Source of the DNA: Pseudomonas paralactis
Lineage (GTDB): Bacteria; Pseudomonadota; Gammaproteobacteria; Pseudomonadales; Pseudomonadaceae
DNA length: 64,000 bases
Direction of reading: 5' to 3'
Assembly: GCF_001439735.1 (NCBI RefSeq)
Contig: NZ_JYLN01000003.1
Span: 248,001 to 312,000 of the forward strand
Positions 44,571 through 52,565 of this stretch are shown here, one piece after another; the stretch's first letter is position 1, and every line of letters starts with the position of its first letter. Both the position numbers and the translations under genes were made by a program. Under the pieces are notes generated by a model. The model was not told the DNA's origin, ran no database searches, and worked only from the letters and a program-made list of their open reading frames with translations.

Positions 44571-46646
44571 TCAGACTTGGCCGTATTGCTGGCCGTGGCG
44601 CAGCCAGCGGTTGAGCAAGGGGCTGACGTGATCGGGCCAACGCTCGAGCAATGCTTGCGCAGCATCGCGCACGGCTGGCAACAAGTCGGCGTCGCGCATC
44701 AGGTCGGCGACCTTGAATTGCAGCAGGCCGGTCTGGCGCGTGCCGAGCATTTCACCGGGGCCGCGCAGTTCGAGGTCTTTTTCAGCGATGACAAAACCGT
44801 CGTTGGTTTCGCGCATGATACCCAGGCGCTGGCGACCGATCTGCGACAGCGGCGGGTGATAGAGCAGCACGCAGTGGCTGGCTGCACTGCCCCGGCCAAC
44901 CCGTCCGCGCAATTGGTGCAGTTGCGCCAGGCCAAGGCGCTCGGGGTTTTCGATGATCATCAGGCTGGCGTTGGGCACATCCACGCCCACCTCGATTACG
45001 GTGGTGGCCACCAGCAGTTGCAGGTTGCCGGCCTTGAACTCGGCCATTACCGCGGCTTTTTCTGCCGGTTTCATACGGCCATGGATCAATCCCACCTTGA
45101 GCTCACCCAAAGCGCTGGTGAGGTCTTCATAAGTGGTTTCGGCGGCCTGGCAGGTCAGCTCTTCAGACTCTTCAATCAAGGTACAGACCCAGTACGCCTG
45201 GCGGCCTTCGGCGCAGGCGCCGCGCACGCGCTCGATCACTTCGACGCGCCGGGTGTCGGTGACCAGCACGGTGTTGACCGGCGTGCGCCCTGGCGGCAGT
45301 TCATCAAGGATCGAGGTGTCGAGGTCGGCGTAGGCGCTCATGGCCAGGGTGCGCGGGATCGGTGTGGCGGTCATGATCAACTGGTGCGGATTCATGCGCC
45401 CACCCACGCCTTTCTGGCGCAGGGCCAGGCGCTGTTGCACGCCGAAGCGGTGCTGTTCGTCGATGATCACCAGGGCAAGGTTCTTGAACTGCACTTCGTC
45501 CTGGAACAGCGCATGAGTACCCACCACCATCGGCGCGCCGGCAGCGATTTGTTCCAGGGCGCTCGCGCGGTTTTTGCCCTTGAGTTTGCCCGCCAGCCAC
45601 GCCACTTCCAGGCCCAGGGGTTCGAGCCAGCGTTTGAAGGTGATGAAGTGTTGTTCGGCGAGAATTTCTGTCGGCGCCATCAGCGCAACCTGGTAACCGG
45701 CTTCCAGTGCTTGCAGGGCAGCGAGGGCGGCGACCACGGTCTTGCCTGCGCCCACGTCGCCCTGGATCAGGCGCAGCATCGGCTCCTGCTGGCTGAGGTC
45801 GTAGGCAATTTCATTGCCCACGCGCTGCTGGGCACCCGTCGGGGCAAAACCCAGGTTGGCCAGGTATTGCGCGGGCAGTCGCGTGGCCTTGGGCATTGCC
45901 GGGGCACGCAGGGAACGCATGCTTTCACGCAGGCGTTGCTGGGACAGTTGGTGGGTCAGCAGTTCTTCGAAGGCCAGGCGATGTTGTGCCCAATGATGGC
46001 CGAGGGCGAGTTCGTCCACATCGGCATCCGCTGGCGGGTTATGCAAATAGCGTATCGCATCGGCCAGGGGCGCCAGTTGATAATCCCGCGCCAGCTCCAG
46101 CGGTAGCCAGTCGGGCAGGCTTTGCGGGCCGAGCAGGGTCAGGGTCTGCATGCACAGTTGGCGCAGGCGTTGCTGGGTCAGGCCCTCGGTCAGCGGGTAG
46201 ATCGGTGTGAGGGTGGTGTCCACCGGTGGCGGTTCGTCGCCGGTGATGGCGCGGTATTCCGGGTGGTAGATCTCCAGGCCCGATGCGCCGGGACGTGCCT
46301 CACCGTAGCAGCGCACGCGGGTGCCACGCTTGAGGCCCTCCTTCTGTGCATTGCTGAAATGGTAGAACCGCAGGCTCAAGCCGCCGGTGCCATCCTGCAG
46401 GCGCACCACCAGGCTGCGGCGCTTGCCCATCACCACGTCAGCGCCGCTGACAGTGCCTTCGACCACCGCGTCCTGGCCTGGGCGCAAATGGCCGATGGGC
46501 ACGACACGGGTACGGTCCTGATAACGCAGGGGCAAGTGGAACAGCACGTCCTGGAGGTTTTCCAGGCCGACCTTGGCCAACTTCTCGGCCATGGCTTCAC
46601 CGACACCCTTGAGTGCCGTCACCGACACCTGCGACAGCTCAGTCAT
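44571..46646 (-). CDS. recG: ATP-dependent DNA helicase RecG
   Basis: A 691-residue helicase that remodels stalled forks and Holliday junctions. The N-terminal wedge domain has the LKGVGEAMAEKL and LFHLPLRYQDRTRV segments. Helicase motifs follow: Walker A GDVGAGKT near residue 300, DEQH box (VIIDEQHRFGV), TATPIPRTL, and C-terminal VGVDVPNASLMIIENPERLGL, HQLRGRVGRG. I start at the ATG at 46646, which lies nine bases inside the oxyR end; a longer frame begins further inside oxyR. Confidence 0.96.
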   Translation of the reverse strand: MTELSQVSVTALKGVGEAMAEKLAKVGLENLQDVLFHLPLRYQDRTRVVPIGHLRPGQDAVVEGTVSGADVVMGKRRSLVVRLQDGTGGLSLRFYHFSNAQKEGLKRGTRVRCYGEARPGASGLEIYHPEYRAITGDEPPPVDTTLTPIYPLTEGLTQQRLRQLCMQTLTLLGPQSLPDWLPLELARDYQLAPLADAIRYLHNPPADADVDELALGHHWAQHRLAFEELLTHQLSQQRLRESMRSLRAPAMPKATRLPAQYLANLGFAPTGAQQRVGNEIAYDLSQQEPMLRLIQGDVGAGKTVVAALAALQALEAGYQVALMAPTEILAEQHFITFKRWLEPLGLEVAWLAGKLKGKNRASALEQIAAGAPMVVGTHALFQDEVQFKNLALVIIDEQHRFGVQQRLALRQKGVGGRMNPHQLIMTATPIPRTLAMSAYADLDTSILDELPPGRTPVNTVLVTDTRRVEVIERVRGACAEGRQAYWVCTLIEESEELTCQAAETTYEDLTSALGELKVGLIHGRMKPAEKAAVMAEFKAGNLQLLVATTVIEVGVDVPNASLMIIENPERLGLAQLHQLRGRVGRGSAASHCVLLYHPPLSQIGRQRLGIMRETNDGFVIAEKDLELRGPGEMLGTRQTGLLQFKVADLMRDADLLPAVRDAAQALLERWPDHVSPLLNRWLRHGQQYGQV

Positions 46647-46654
46647 ACGCTTGC

Positions 46655-47575
46655 TTAGCTCGCAGCGGGCGGCTTGGCCACCGAGCACAGGCGGATCGAA
46701 TCGGCGAGGATCTCAATCGCCTTTGGGCGTGGGAAGCTGGCGCGCCAGGCAATGGCCACGGTACGGAACGGCACCGGCGGTGTGAGTGGGCGCACTTCGA
46801 TCACGCCCTGGGCATAGTGATGGCTGTCCACCGCTGACAGCGGCAGGATCGAGATACCCAGGCCGGACGCGACCATATGGCGGATGGTTTCCAGGGAGCT
46901 GGATTCCACCGTAGTGTGCTTGGCGCCGTCGTTGCCCTTGGTCAGGGTCGGGCAGGCTTCCAGCACCTGATCGCGGAAGCAGTGGCCTTCACCGAGCAGC
47001 AGCAGACTCTTGTCGTTGAGCAGGCCGGCGTCGATGGTGTCCTTTTTGGTCCACGGGTGCGAGGCCGGCATCAGCACGTAGAACGGCTCGTCGTAGAGCG
47101 GCAGGGTCAGCACGTCTGCCTCGTTGAACGGCAGGGCGATGATGATCGCGTCCAGCTCGCCGTTGCGCAGTTTGTCGCGCAGTACGTGGGTAAAGTTTTC
47201 TTCGATATACAGTGGCATCTGCGGCGCGACGCGGTGCAGTTGCGGGATCAGGTGCGGGAACAGGTAAGGGCCCACGGTGTAGATCGCGCCGACTTTGAGC
47301 GGTGCGGTCAGCTGGTTCTTGCCGGCCTGGGCCAGCTCGCGAATGCTTTGCGCTTGTTCCAGGACCTTCTGGGCCTGGGCAACGATACCTTCGCCCACTG
47401 GTGTGAGGCGCACGGCGCTCTTGCTGCGCTCGAAAATCAGCACACCGAGTTCGTCTTCAAGCTTTTTCACGCCCACCGACAGCGTCGGCTGGCTGACGTG
47501 GCAACGCTCGGCAGCATGGCCGAAGTGCTGTTCTTGGGCGAGGGTCACGATGTAGCGTAATTCTGTAAGAGTCAT
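46655..47575 (-). CDS. oxyR: Hydrogen-peroxide regulator OxyR
   Basis: A 306-residue LysR-family regulator of catalase, peroxiredoxin and other oxidative-stress genes. The winged helix is at 1-60 (TELRYIVTLAQEQHFGHAAERCHVSQPTLSVGVKKLED). The redox cysteines are present: GHCFRDQVLEAC near residues 199 and 208, the pair that forms the activating disulphide. recG follows in the same direction, overlapping slightly as in other Pseudomonas. Confidence 0.97.
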   Translation of the reverse strand: MTLTELRYIVTLAQEQHFGHAAERCHVSQPTLSVGVKKLEDELGVLIFERSKSAVRLTPVGEGIVAQAQKVLEQAQSIRELAQAGKNQLTAPLKVGAIYTVGPYLFPHLIPQLHRVAPQMPLYIEENFTHVLRDKLRNGELDAIIIALPFNEADVLTLPLYDEPFYVLMPASHPWTKKDTIDAGLLNDKSLLLLGEGHCFRDQVLEACPTLTKGNDGAKHTTVESSSLETIRHMVASGLGISILPLSAVDSHHYAQGVIEVRPLTPPVPFRTVAIAWRASFPRPKAIEILADSIRLCSVAKPPAAS

Positions 47576-47694
47576 AGCGGGCGTCCATGAAGTTGCGGGC
47601 CAAGCATACCGGCTGCAATCGATAGACGCACGTTATCAGAACTTTGCTGGGGATTGAGTGGGGAATGTCGGAAATTGTTGTCGCCATGAAAGCC

Positions 47695-47725
47695 AGTGTG
47701 GGAGGTGGCAAGCCCCTCCCACACT
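47695..47725 (-). terminator. Short REP-derived hairpin after tonB
   Basis: AGTGTGGGAGG and CCTCCCACACT pair around an eight- to nine-base loop just past the tonB stop. The sequence is like half of the GTGGGAGGGGG REP class. No long T-run follows. Confidence 0.6.
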
Positions 47726-47731
47726 GCTCTG

Positions 47732-48478
47732 CTAGCGGCGACGTTTATCGATGTTGTAAACGAAGGGCGCAACCAGTTCGACACTGCCGTTTTTCAACAG
47801 GTCGGCTGGCGGCTTCGGCAAGGGCTGAGCCTTGCGGATCATCTCCAGGGTTGCACGGTCCAGGTCGGCATTGCCGGAGCGGCCTTCCAGTTCGTAGGAC
47901 AGTACATTGCCTTCGCCATCGACCACGAAACGCAGGCGGTTCATGCCTTCCTTGCCACGTTGCTGGGCGCCCGGCGGGTACTTCTTGTACTTCTGCAGGT
48001 GCGCCAGCAGGGTACTTTGCCAGGATGCCTGGGCAGCAAGCTGTTGTGCCGATGGGCCGGGCGCAGGCTGGGCAGATTTTTGCGCAGGTGCGTTGCTCGG
48101 TGGCGTTTCGCTCGGTGGCTCCTCGGAAGGTTTCTCCTTGGGCGGATCGGGCTTCTTCTCCACGGGCTTGGGCGGTTGCGGCTTGGGTTTGGGCTTGACC
48201 GGCTTGGGCACCTGGATCGTCGGCTTGGGCGCCTCGGCCAATTTCGGGAAGGGCAGCTCTTCAACCGGCGGCGGCGGTGGGGCCACGACCTTGGGCGGTG
48301 CCGGCGGCGGCGGTGGCGCTGGCAGCGGCGCCAGGTCGATGACCATCGCGGCCGGCGGCAGCTGGATCGCCTGCGGCGCGGACCATTGGAGCGCGATGAT
48401 GATCGCGACGGCATGCACGCCCAGCACGACGGCGAGGCTGGTGCCGTAACGCGTCAGTTTGTGGCGCGTCGTGATCAT
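47732..48478 (-). CDS. tonB: TonB energy-transducing protein
   Basis: A 248-residue TonB that couples the proton gradient to outer-membrane iron/haem and siderophore receptors. It has an N-terminal membrane anchor (about 12-30), a long Pro-rich spacer with KPVKPKPKPQPPKPVEKKP, and a C-terminal TonB domain (LLAHLQKYKKYPPGAQQRGK, LRFVVDGEGNVLSYELEGRSG). ATG overlaps the exbD stop. It is last of the exbB-exbD-tonB operon. Confidence 0.96.
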   Translation of the reverse strand: MITTRHKLTRYGTSLAVVLGVHAVAIIIALQWSAPQAIQLPPAAMVIDLAPLPAPPPPPAPPKVVAPPPPPVEELPFPKLAEAPKPTIQVPKPVKPKPKPQPPKPVEKKPDPPKEKPSEEPPSETPPSNAPAQKSAQPAPGPSAQQLAAQASWQSTLLAHLQKYKKYPPGAQQRGKEGMNRLRFVVDGEGNVLSYELEGRSGNADLDRATLEMIRKAQPLPKPPADLLKNGSVELVAPFVYNIDKRRR

Positions 48479-48900
48479 TTCTTGGCTGCCGTCTCAAGTC
48501 CGACCAGGCCTACCTTGAGGTAACCGGCTGCCCGCAGGGCATCCATCACGCTCATCAGGTCGCCATAGTCCACGCCCTTGTCGGCCTGGAAGAAGATCGT
48601 CGTGTCTTTCTTGCCCTGGGTCTTGGCGTCGAGCACCGGCCCCAGGGTTTCAGCCTTGACTTCTTCTTCGCCCAGGAACAGGCGTTGGTCCGCCTTGACG
48701 CTGAGGAAAATCGGCTTCTCCGGCCGCGGCGCCGGCTTGGCGCTGGAGGCGGGCAGGTCTACCTTGATGTCCACGGTGGCCAACGGTGCCGCCACCATGA
48801 AGATGATCAGCAGCACCAGCATCACGTCGATAAACGGCGTGACGTTGATTTCGTGGTTCTCGACGAGTTCATCGTCGCCTTGATTCAAATGCAGGCCCAT
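48475..48900 (-). CDS. exbD: ExbD proton-channel subunit
   Basis: A 141-residue protein with one N-terminal membrane helix after VTPFIDVMLVLLIIFMVAAP; the Asp in FIDVML is the conserved proton-binding residue. The periplasmic domain includes QADKGVDYGDLMSVMDALRAAGY. It works with ExbB and TonB and follows exbB by six bases. Confidence 0.97.
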   Translation of the reverse strand: MGLHLNQGDDELVENHEINVTPFIDVMLVLLIIFMVAAPLATVDIKVDLPASSAKPAPRPEKPIFLSVKADQRLFLGEEEVKAETLGPVLDAKTQGKKDTTIFFQADKGVDYGDLMSVMDALRAAGYLKVGLVGLETAAKK

Positions 48901-48906
48901 GGCCGA

Positions 48907-49890
48907 TTACCCCACTTTCACCATGTGCGGTTGCGAGCTGCGCTCGGTAGGCAGGTGATCGAGGTCACGGCTGACCAGCAGCAGGACTTCTGCCGACGCA
49001 TCCGATACCTGAGCCTTATAACCGGCGATCGAACGGGCGAAGACGTTGTAGATCACCACCGCTGGAATCGCGGCAACCAGGCCCAGGGCTGTAGCCAGCA
49101 GGGCTTCGGCGATGCCGGGGGCAACGACGGCGAGGTTGGTGGTCTGGGTTTTGGCGATGCCGATGAAGCTGTTCATGATGCCCCACACGGTGCCGAACAG
49201 GCCGACGAACGGGGCTGTGGAGCCGATGGTGGCGAGTACGCCGGTGCCGCTGCTCATGTTGCGGCCGCAGGCGGCGACCAGACGCTCCAGGCGGAAGCTG
49301 ACGCGTTCCTTGATGCCTTCTTTTTCGCGGGTGTTGGCCGAAAGGCGCATTTCTTCCAGCGCGTCGTGCACCAGCAGGTTGGCCAGGGTGCCCTTTTTGG
49401 TCGCGGTTTCGCTCGCTTCCTTAAGGGTTGTGGCTTTTTTCAGGTGGACGATTTCAGCGCGCAGACGACGCTTGGCGCCCAGCAGCTCGAAGCCTTTGGC
49501 AATCCAGATAGTCCAGGTAATGATCGAGGCGATGGCCAGGCCGATCATCACAGCCTTCACCACCACGTCGGCATTCTGGTACATGCCCCAGGGTGACAGG
49601 TCATGGGCCATGCCCAGGGTGTTGTCTTCTTCCAGCACGACGCCGGTTTCGTCGGCAGGTGCGGCGTCGCCCGCGGCCTGGGCCGGGTCGGTAGCCACTG
49701 GTGCTACGGCAGGCGCTGCCGGGGTCGCAGCATTTTGCTCGGCGGCCGCTGGAGTGGCAGGGGCGGTGGCATCAGCGAATGCGGCGGTCGGTGCCAGCAG
49801 GACGCTGAACAGCATCGCAGCAATCGCACGCCAGGCGCGGGATGGGCTGTGAGGCTTGGTTGGCGAAGCGGGGGTTGTATTACGTGTCAT
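48907..49890 (-). CDS. exbB: ExbB proton-channel subunit
   Basis: A 327-residue MotA/TolQ-family protein. After a signal-like start (RAIAAMLFSVLLAPTAAFA) there is an Ala/Pro-rich extension of about 60 residues, then three membrane segments: KAVMIGLAIASIITWTIWI, TIGSTAPFVGLFGTVWGIMNSFIG and ALLATALGLVAAIPAVVIYN. I use the ATG at 49890; an earlier in-frame start at 49953 lies near the control region. First gene of the operon. Confidence 0.96.
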   Translation of the reverse strand: MTRNTTPASPTKPHSPSRAWRAIAAMLFSVLLAPTAAFADATAPATPAAAEQNAATPAAPAVAPVATDPAQAAGDAAPADETGVVLEEDNTLGMAHDLSPWGMYQNADVVVKAVMIGLAIASIITWTIWIAKGFELLGAKRRLRAEIVHLKKATTLKEASETATKKGTLANLLVHDALEEMRLSANTREKEGIKERVSFRLERLVAACGRNMSSGTGVLATIGSTAPFVGLFGTVWGIMNSFIGIAKTQTTNLAVVAPGIAEALLATALGLVAAIPAVVIYNVFARSIAGYKAQVSDASAEVLLLVSRDLDHLPTERSSQPHMVKVG

Positions 49891-49963
49891 GCTGGCCGGA
49901 CCTGAGAGAAAAAATGGGTGATCGTCCTTCCAGACCCTTGGGGTCGAGGACAAATGGGCGGTT

Positions 49964-49988
49964 ATTATTGCAAGTAATTCTTGTTAAC
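49964..49988. promoter_or_regulatory. Fur-box-like element upstream of exbB
   Basis: GCAAGTAATTCTTGTTAAC resembles the Fur consensus half GCAAATAATTCTCATT with three changes. It lies about 75-100 bases before the exbB ATG in the exbB/SDR intergenic region. Iron repression by Fur is expected for this operon. Confidence 0.5.
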
Positions 49989-50074
49989 TAAAGTGGCACT
50001 GTTACTTTATTTCGCTTTTTACTGGCCGTTGATCCACTCGCGCGGCTAATCTGCGCCTTTAAGAATGGAGTTTT

Positions 50075-50929
50075 ATGATGTCTGCGCCTTCTGTTGTGAT
50101 TGCCGGTTGCGGCGATGTGGGTAGTCGGCTGGCTAGCCAATTGCTGGCCTCGGAATGGGAGGTTCACGGCCTGCGCCGCGATATTTCACGCTTGCCCGCC
50201 GGCGTGATCGGCATCGCCGGTGATCTGTTCAAAAAGGATTGCCCTGACACTTGGCCGATCGGCGGGGTGGATTATCTGGTGTACTGCGCCGCTGCCACCG
50301 ACCACGACGAGGCCGGCTATCGCGCCGCTTACGTGCAAGGGTTGCAGCATGTGTTGGAGTGGCTGGGCGATTACGGCCAGGAGCCGAAACATCTGGTGTT
50401 CGTCTCCAGCAGCAGTGTTTACGGGCAGCAGAGCGGCGAGTGGGTTGACGAAACGTCAGAGACGCAAGCGAAGGGTTATTCCGGGCAGGTGATGCTGGAG
50501 GCTGAGCAAGTGGCGCTCAATAGCGGCATCCCGGCCACCGTTGTGCGGCTGACCGGGATTTACGGCCCGGGTCGTGAATGGCTGCTGACTCAGGTTCGCC
50601 AAGGCTATCGTGTAGCGATTGACCCGCCGTTGTATGGCAACCGTATCCACGCCGATGACGCCGCGGGCCTGCTCGCCTTTTTGCTGCGGCATGTGGAAAA
50701 GGGTGGTTCGCTGGACAAGGTCTACATCGGCGTTGACGATGCGCCGGCACCACTGGCCGAGGTGGTGGCCTGGTTGCGTGAATACCTGGGTGTGACCGAG
50801 TGGGCCGAGGATGCCAGTGTACGGCGGGCGGGGAGCAAGCAATGCAGTAATGCGCGTATCAAGGCGCTGGGTTGGGTGCCAACTTACCCGACTTACCGGG
50901 AAGGCTATGCCGCGATTCTGAAAGGCTGA
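50075..50929 (+). CDS. SDR-family NAD(P)-dependent epimerase/oxidoreductase
   Basis: A 284-residue short-chain reductase. N-terminal nucleotide fold VVIAGCGDVGSRLASQLL (residues 8-25), VDYLVYCAAATDH near 65, SSSSVYGQQ near 110, and GIYGPGR near 163; the YSGQVMLE region takes the place of the Tyr-xxx-Lys motif. It is like YeeZ-type proteins of unknown substrate. Two adjacent ATGs (50075 and 50078) exist; the GGAG upstream suits the second best. It diverges from the exbB operon. Confidence 0.85.
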   Translation: MMSAPSVVIAGCGDVGSRLASQLLASEWEVHGLRRDISRLPAGVIGIAGDLFKKDCPDTWPIGGVDYLVYCAAATDHDEAGYRAAYVQGLQHVLEWLGDYGQEPKHLVFVSSSSVYGQQSGEWVDETSETQAKGYSGQVMLEAEQVALNSGIPATVVRLTGIYGPGREWLLTQVRQGYRVAIDPPLYGNRIHADDAAGLLAFLLRHVEKGGSLDKVYIGVDDAPAPLAEVVAWLREYLGVTEWAEDASVRRAGSKQCSNARIKALGWVPTYPTYREGYAAILKG

Positions 50930-51363
50930 AACGCGGGCAAAAATGTGGGGGGCTTGCCTGCGATAGCGGTATGCCCATCATATCTTTGTTGGATGTAATA
51001 CCGTCATCGCAGCATAGGTATCTACACAAATTAGAGCCGACGCTGGACCTGTGGCGAGGGAGCTTGCTCCCGTGACGGCCTGACAGCCGACGCTTATCTA
51101 CCTGACACACCACCATCCAAATGTGGGAGCTGGCTTGCCTGCGAAGGCGGCCTAACAGTCAATATAGTTGGACCGTGTACATATCCATCCCTGTCGAATT
51201 CCGGCCAGCGTGGTTTAACGGGGCGCCTGAGATCAAGATCACAAGCAGATCAAGATCAAGAGCGACTCGCTTCGCATCGTGGTTACCGTTGATCGAGTTG
51301 TGTGGAGACTACGATTCTCGCAGGCAAGCCAGCTCCCACATTTGGATTTGGGTGAGGCTTTTA
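50930..51363. repeat. Intergenic region with REP singlets and a wide REP pair
   Basis: No gene is seen here. A single REP lies at about 50943-50970, a different type (GAGGGAGCTTGCTCCC) at 51056-51078, and an inverted GTGGGAGCTGGCTTGCC pair at about 51119-51345 with roughly 165 bases between the arms. Short direct repeats AGATCAAGATCA lie at 51230-51265. The GTGTACATATCCATCCCTGT phrase at 51174 is a recurrent intergenic sequence in pseudomonads as I recall. Confidence 0.8.
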
Positions 51364-52104
51364 TTACTTTTCAAGCAACCATTGGCGAGGGCCTGGCGTA
51401 AACGAAGGCACTTCATCGGCCTGTGCGGTGTTGATCGCCTGAAAGATCTCCAGTTGCTCACCCTTGCGCGCGAAGATCCAAGGGTTGCCCTGGCCGTTCA
51501 GTTGCAGCCAGATGCTGTCATAGCCGCCGCTCATGGAGGCGCAATCGCCTGCCAGGCAGAGTGAATAGCGATCAACCCCTGGCAGACCGGCGACCTTTCC
51601 GTCTGCCTGGAACTGCACCGTGGCACCGCTGCCGGTGCCGTCGCTGATCTTCCAGTCGCCGCCCATATAGGCCGCGTACAGCGCGCGCTCGAAGTTGGCA
51701 CCCAGTGGCGCGCCTTCCGGCGCAGGGTCTTTGGCGCGGGCGAACAGTTGCTCTGGCTCATTGTCGTTAGCCACTTGCAGCAATTGTTTGCCTTTGCGCT
51801 TGAGCTCGGTGGCGGAGCTGCCGTAGAAATCCACGCTCCACGCGCCGGGTTTTTCACCCGACAACTTGCCTTCCGCTACTTCAAAACCGTTGTAGTAGCG
51901 CGCCTGCAGCGCCTTGGTGTTGACCTCCCACTCAAGGTTGGGGCCATAGGATTGCAGGGCTTCACGCAAAGGGCCGCCCTTGGCCGCCGCGTCGATGGCG
52001 GCCTGGTTGATCCAGGTACCGCTTACGTCGAGGTCGGCGGGGTTGCTGGCACAGCCGCTCAGCAACAGTGCGAGCAACGAAGAGGCTACAAGCGCTTTGC
52101 GCAT
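51364..52104 (-). CDS. Lipoprotein of unknown function
   Basis: A 246-residue lipoprotein: signal MRKALVASSLLALLLSGCAS with the lipobox Cys at residue 18. The mature part is polar, starting DLDVSGTWINQAAIDAAAKG; the second half has GDWKISDGTGSGATVQFQAD, GVDRYSLCLAGDCASM and WLQLNGQGNPWIFARKGE, a lipocalin/HslJ-like beta pattern with two cysteines. It precedes nothing on its strand and follows ridA by 56 bases; the two may be co-transcribed. Function is not known. Confidence 0.8.
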   Translation of the reverse strand: MRKALVASSLLALLLSGCASNPADLDVSGTWINQAAIDAAAKGGPLREALQSYGPNLEWEVNTKALQARYYNGFEVAEGKLSGEKPGAWSVDFYGSSATELKRKGKQLLQVANDNEPEQLFARAKDPAPEGAPLGANFERALYAAYMGGDWKISDGTGSGATVQFQADGKVAGLPGVDRYSLCLAGDCASMSGGYDSIWLQLNGQGNPWIFARKGEQLEIFQAINTAQADEVPSFTPGPRQWLLEK

Positions 52105-52160
52105 TACGAAATCCTTATGAAACGAAGCCGGCGCAGCCTGTTGGGGCTGCGCCGGGTGTT

Positions 52161-52541
52161 TTACTCGATGACCAGAATGGCGTCCATCTCAACCTGTGCA
52201 CCCTTTGGCAGGGCGGCAACGCCAATGGCGGCGCGGGCTGGGTAGGGTTGTTCGAAGTACTTGCCCATGATCTCGTTGACCTTGGCGAAATGGCTCAGGT
52301 CGGTGAGGAAGATGTTCAGCTTGACGATGTCCTTGAACGAACCACCGGCAGCCTCAGCCACGGATTTAAGGTTTTCGAAGACTTGTACGGTCTGGGCTTC
52401 GAAGCCTTCAACCAGTTCCATGGTCTTTGGGTCCAGCGGAATCTGGCCGGACATGTAGACGGTGTTGCCCGCCTTGATCGCCTGGGAGTAGGTGCCGATG
52501 GCGGCTGGGGCTTTATCGCTGGTGATAACTGTCTTGGTCAT
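52161..52541 (-). CDS. ridA: RidA reactive enamine/imine deaminase
   Basis: A 126-residue YjgF/RidA protein that hydrolyses reactive 2-aminoacrylate. [52 protein letters not shown] and the catalytic-arginine segment [25 protein letters not shown] are all present. It follows spoT by 24 bases in an operon like that of E. coli. Confidence 0.97.
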   Translation of the reverse strand: MTKTVITSDKAPAAIGTYSQAIKAGNTVYMSGQIPLDPKTMELVEGFEAQTVQVFENLKSVAEAAGGSFKDIVKLNIFLTDLSHFAKVNEIMGKYFEQPYPARAAIGVAALPKGAQVEMDAILVIE

Positions 52542-52565
52542 GAATGACTCCTTGTAATGGATCGG

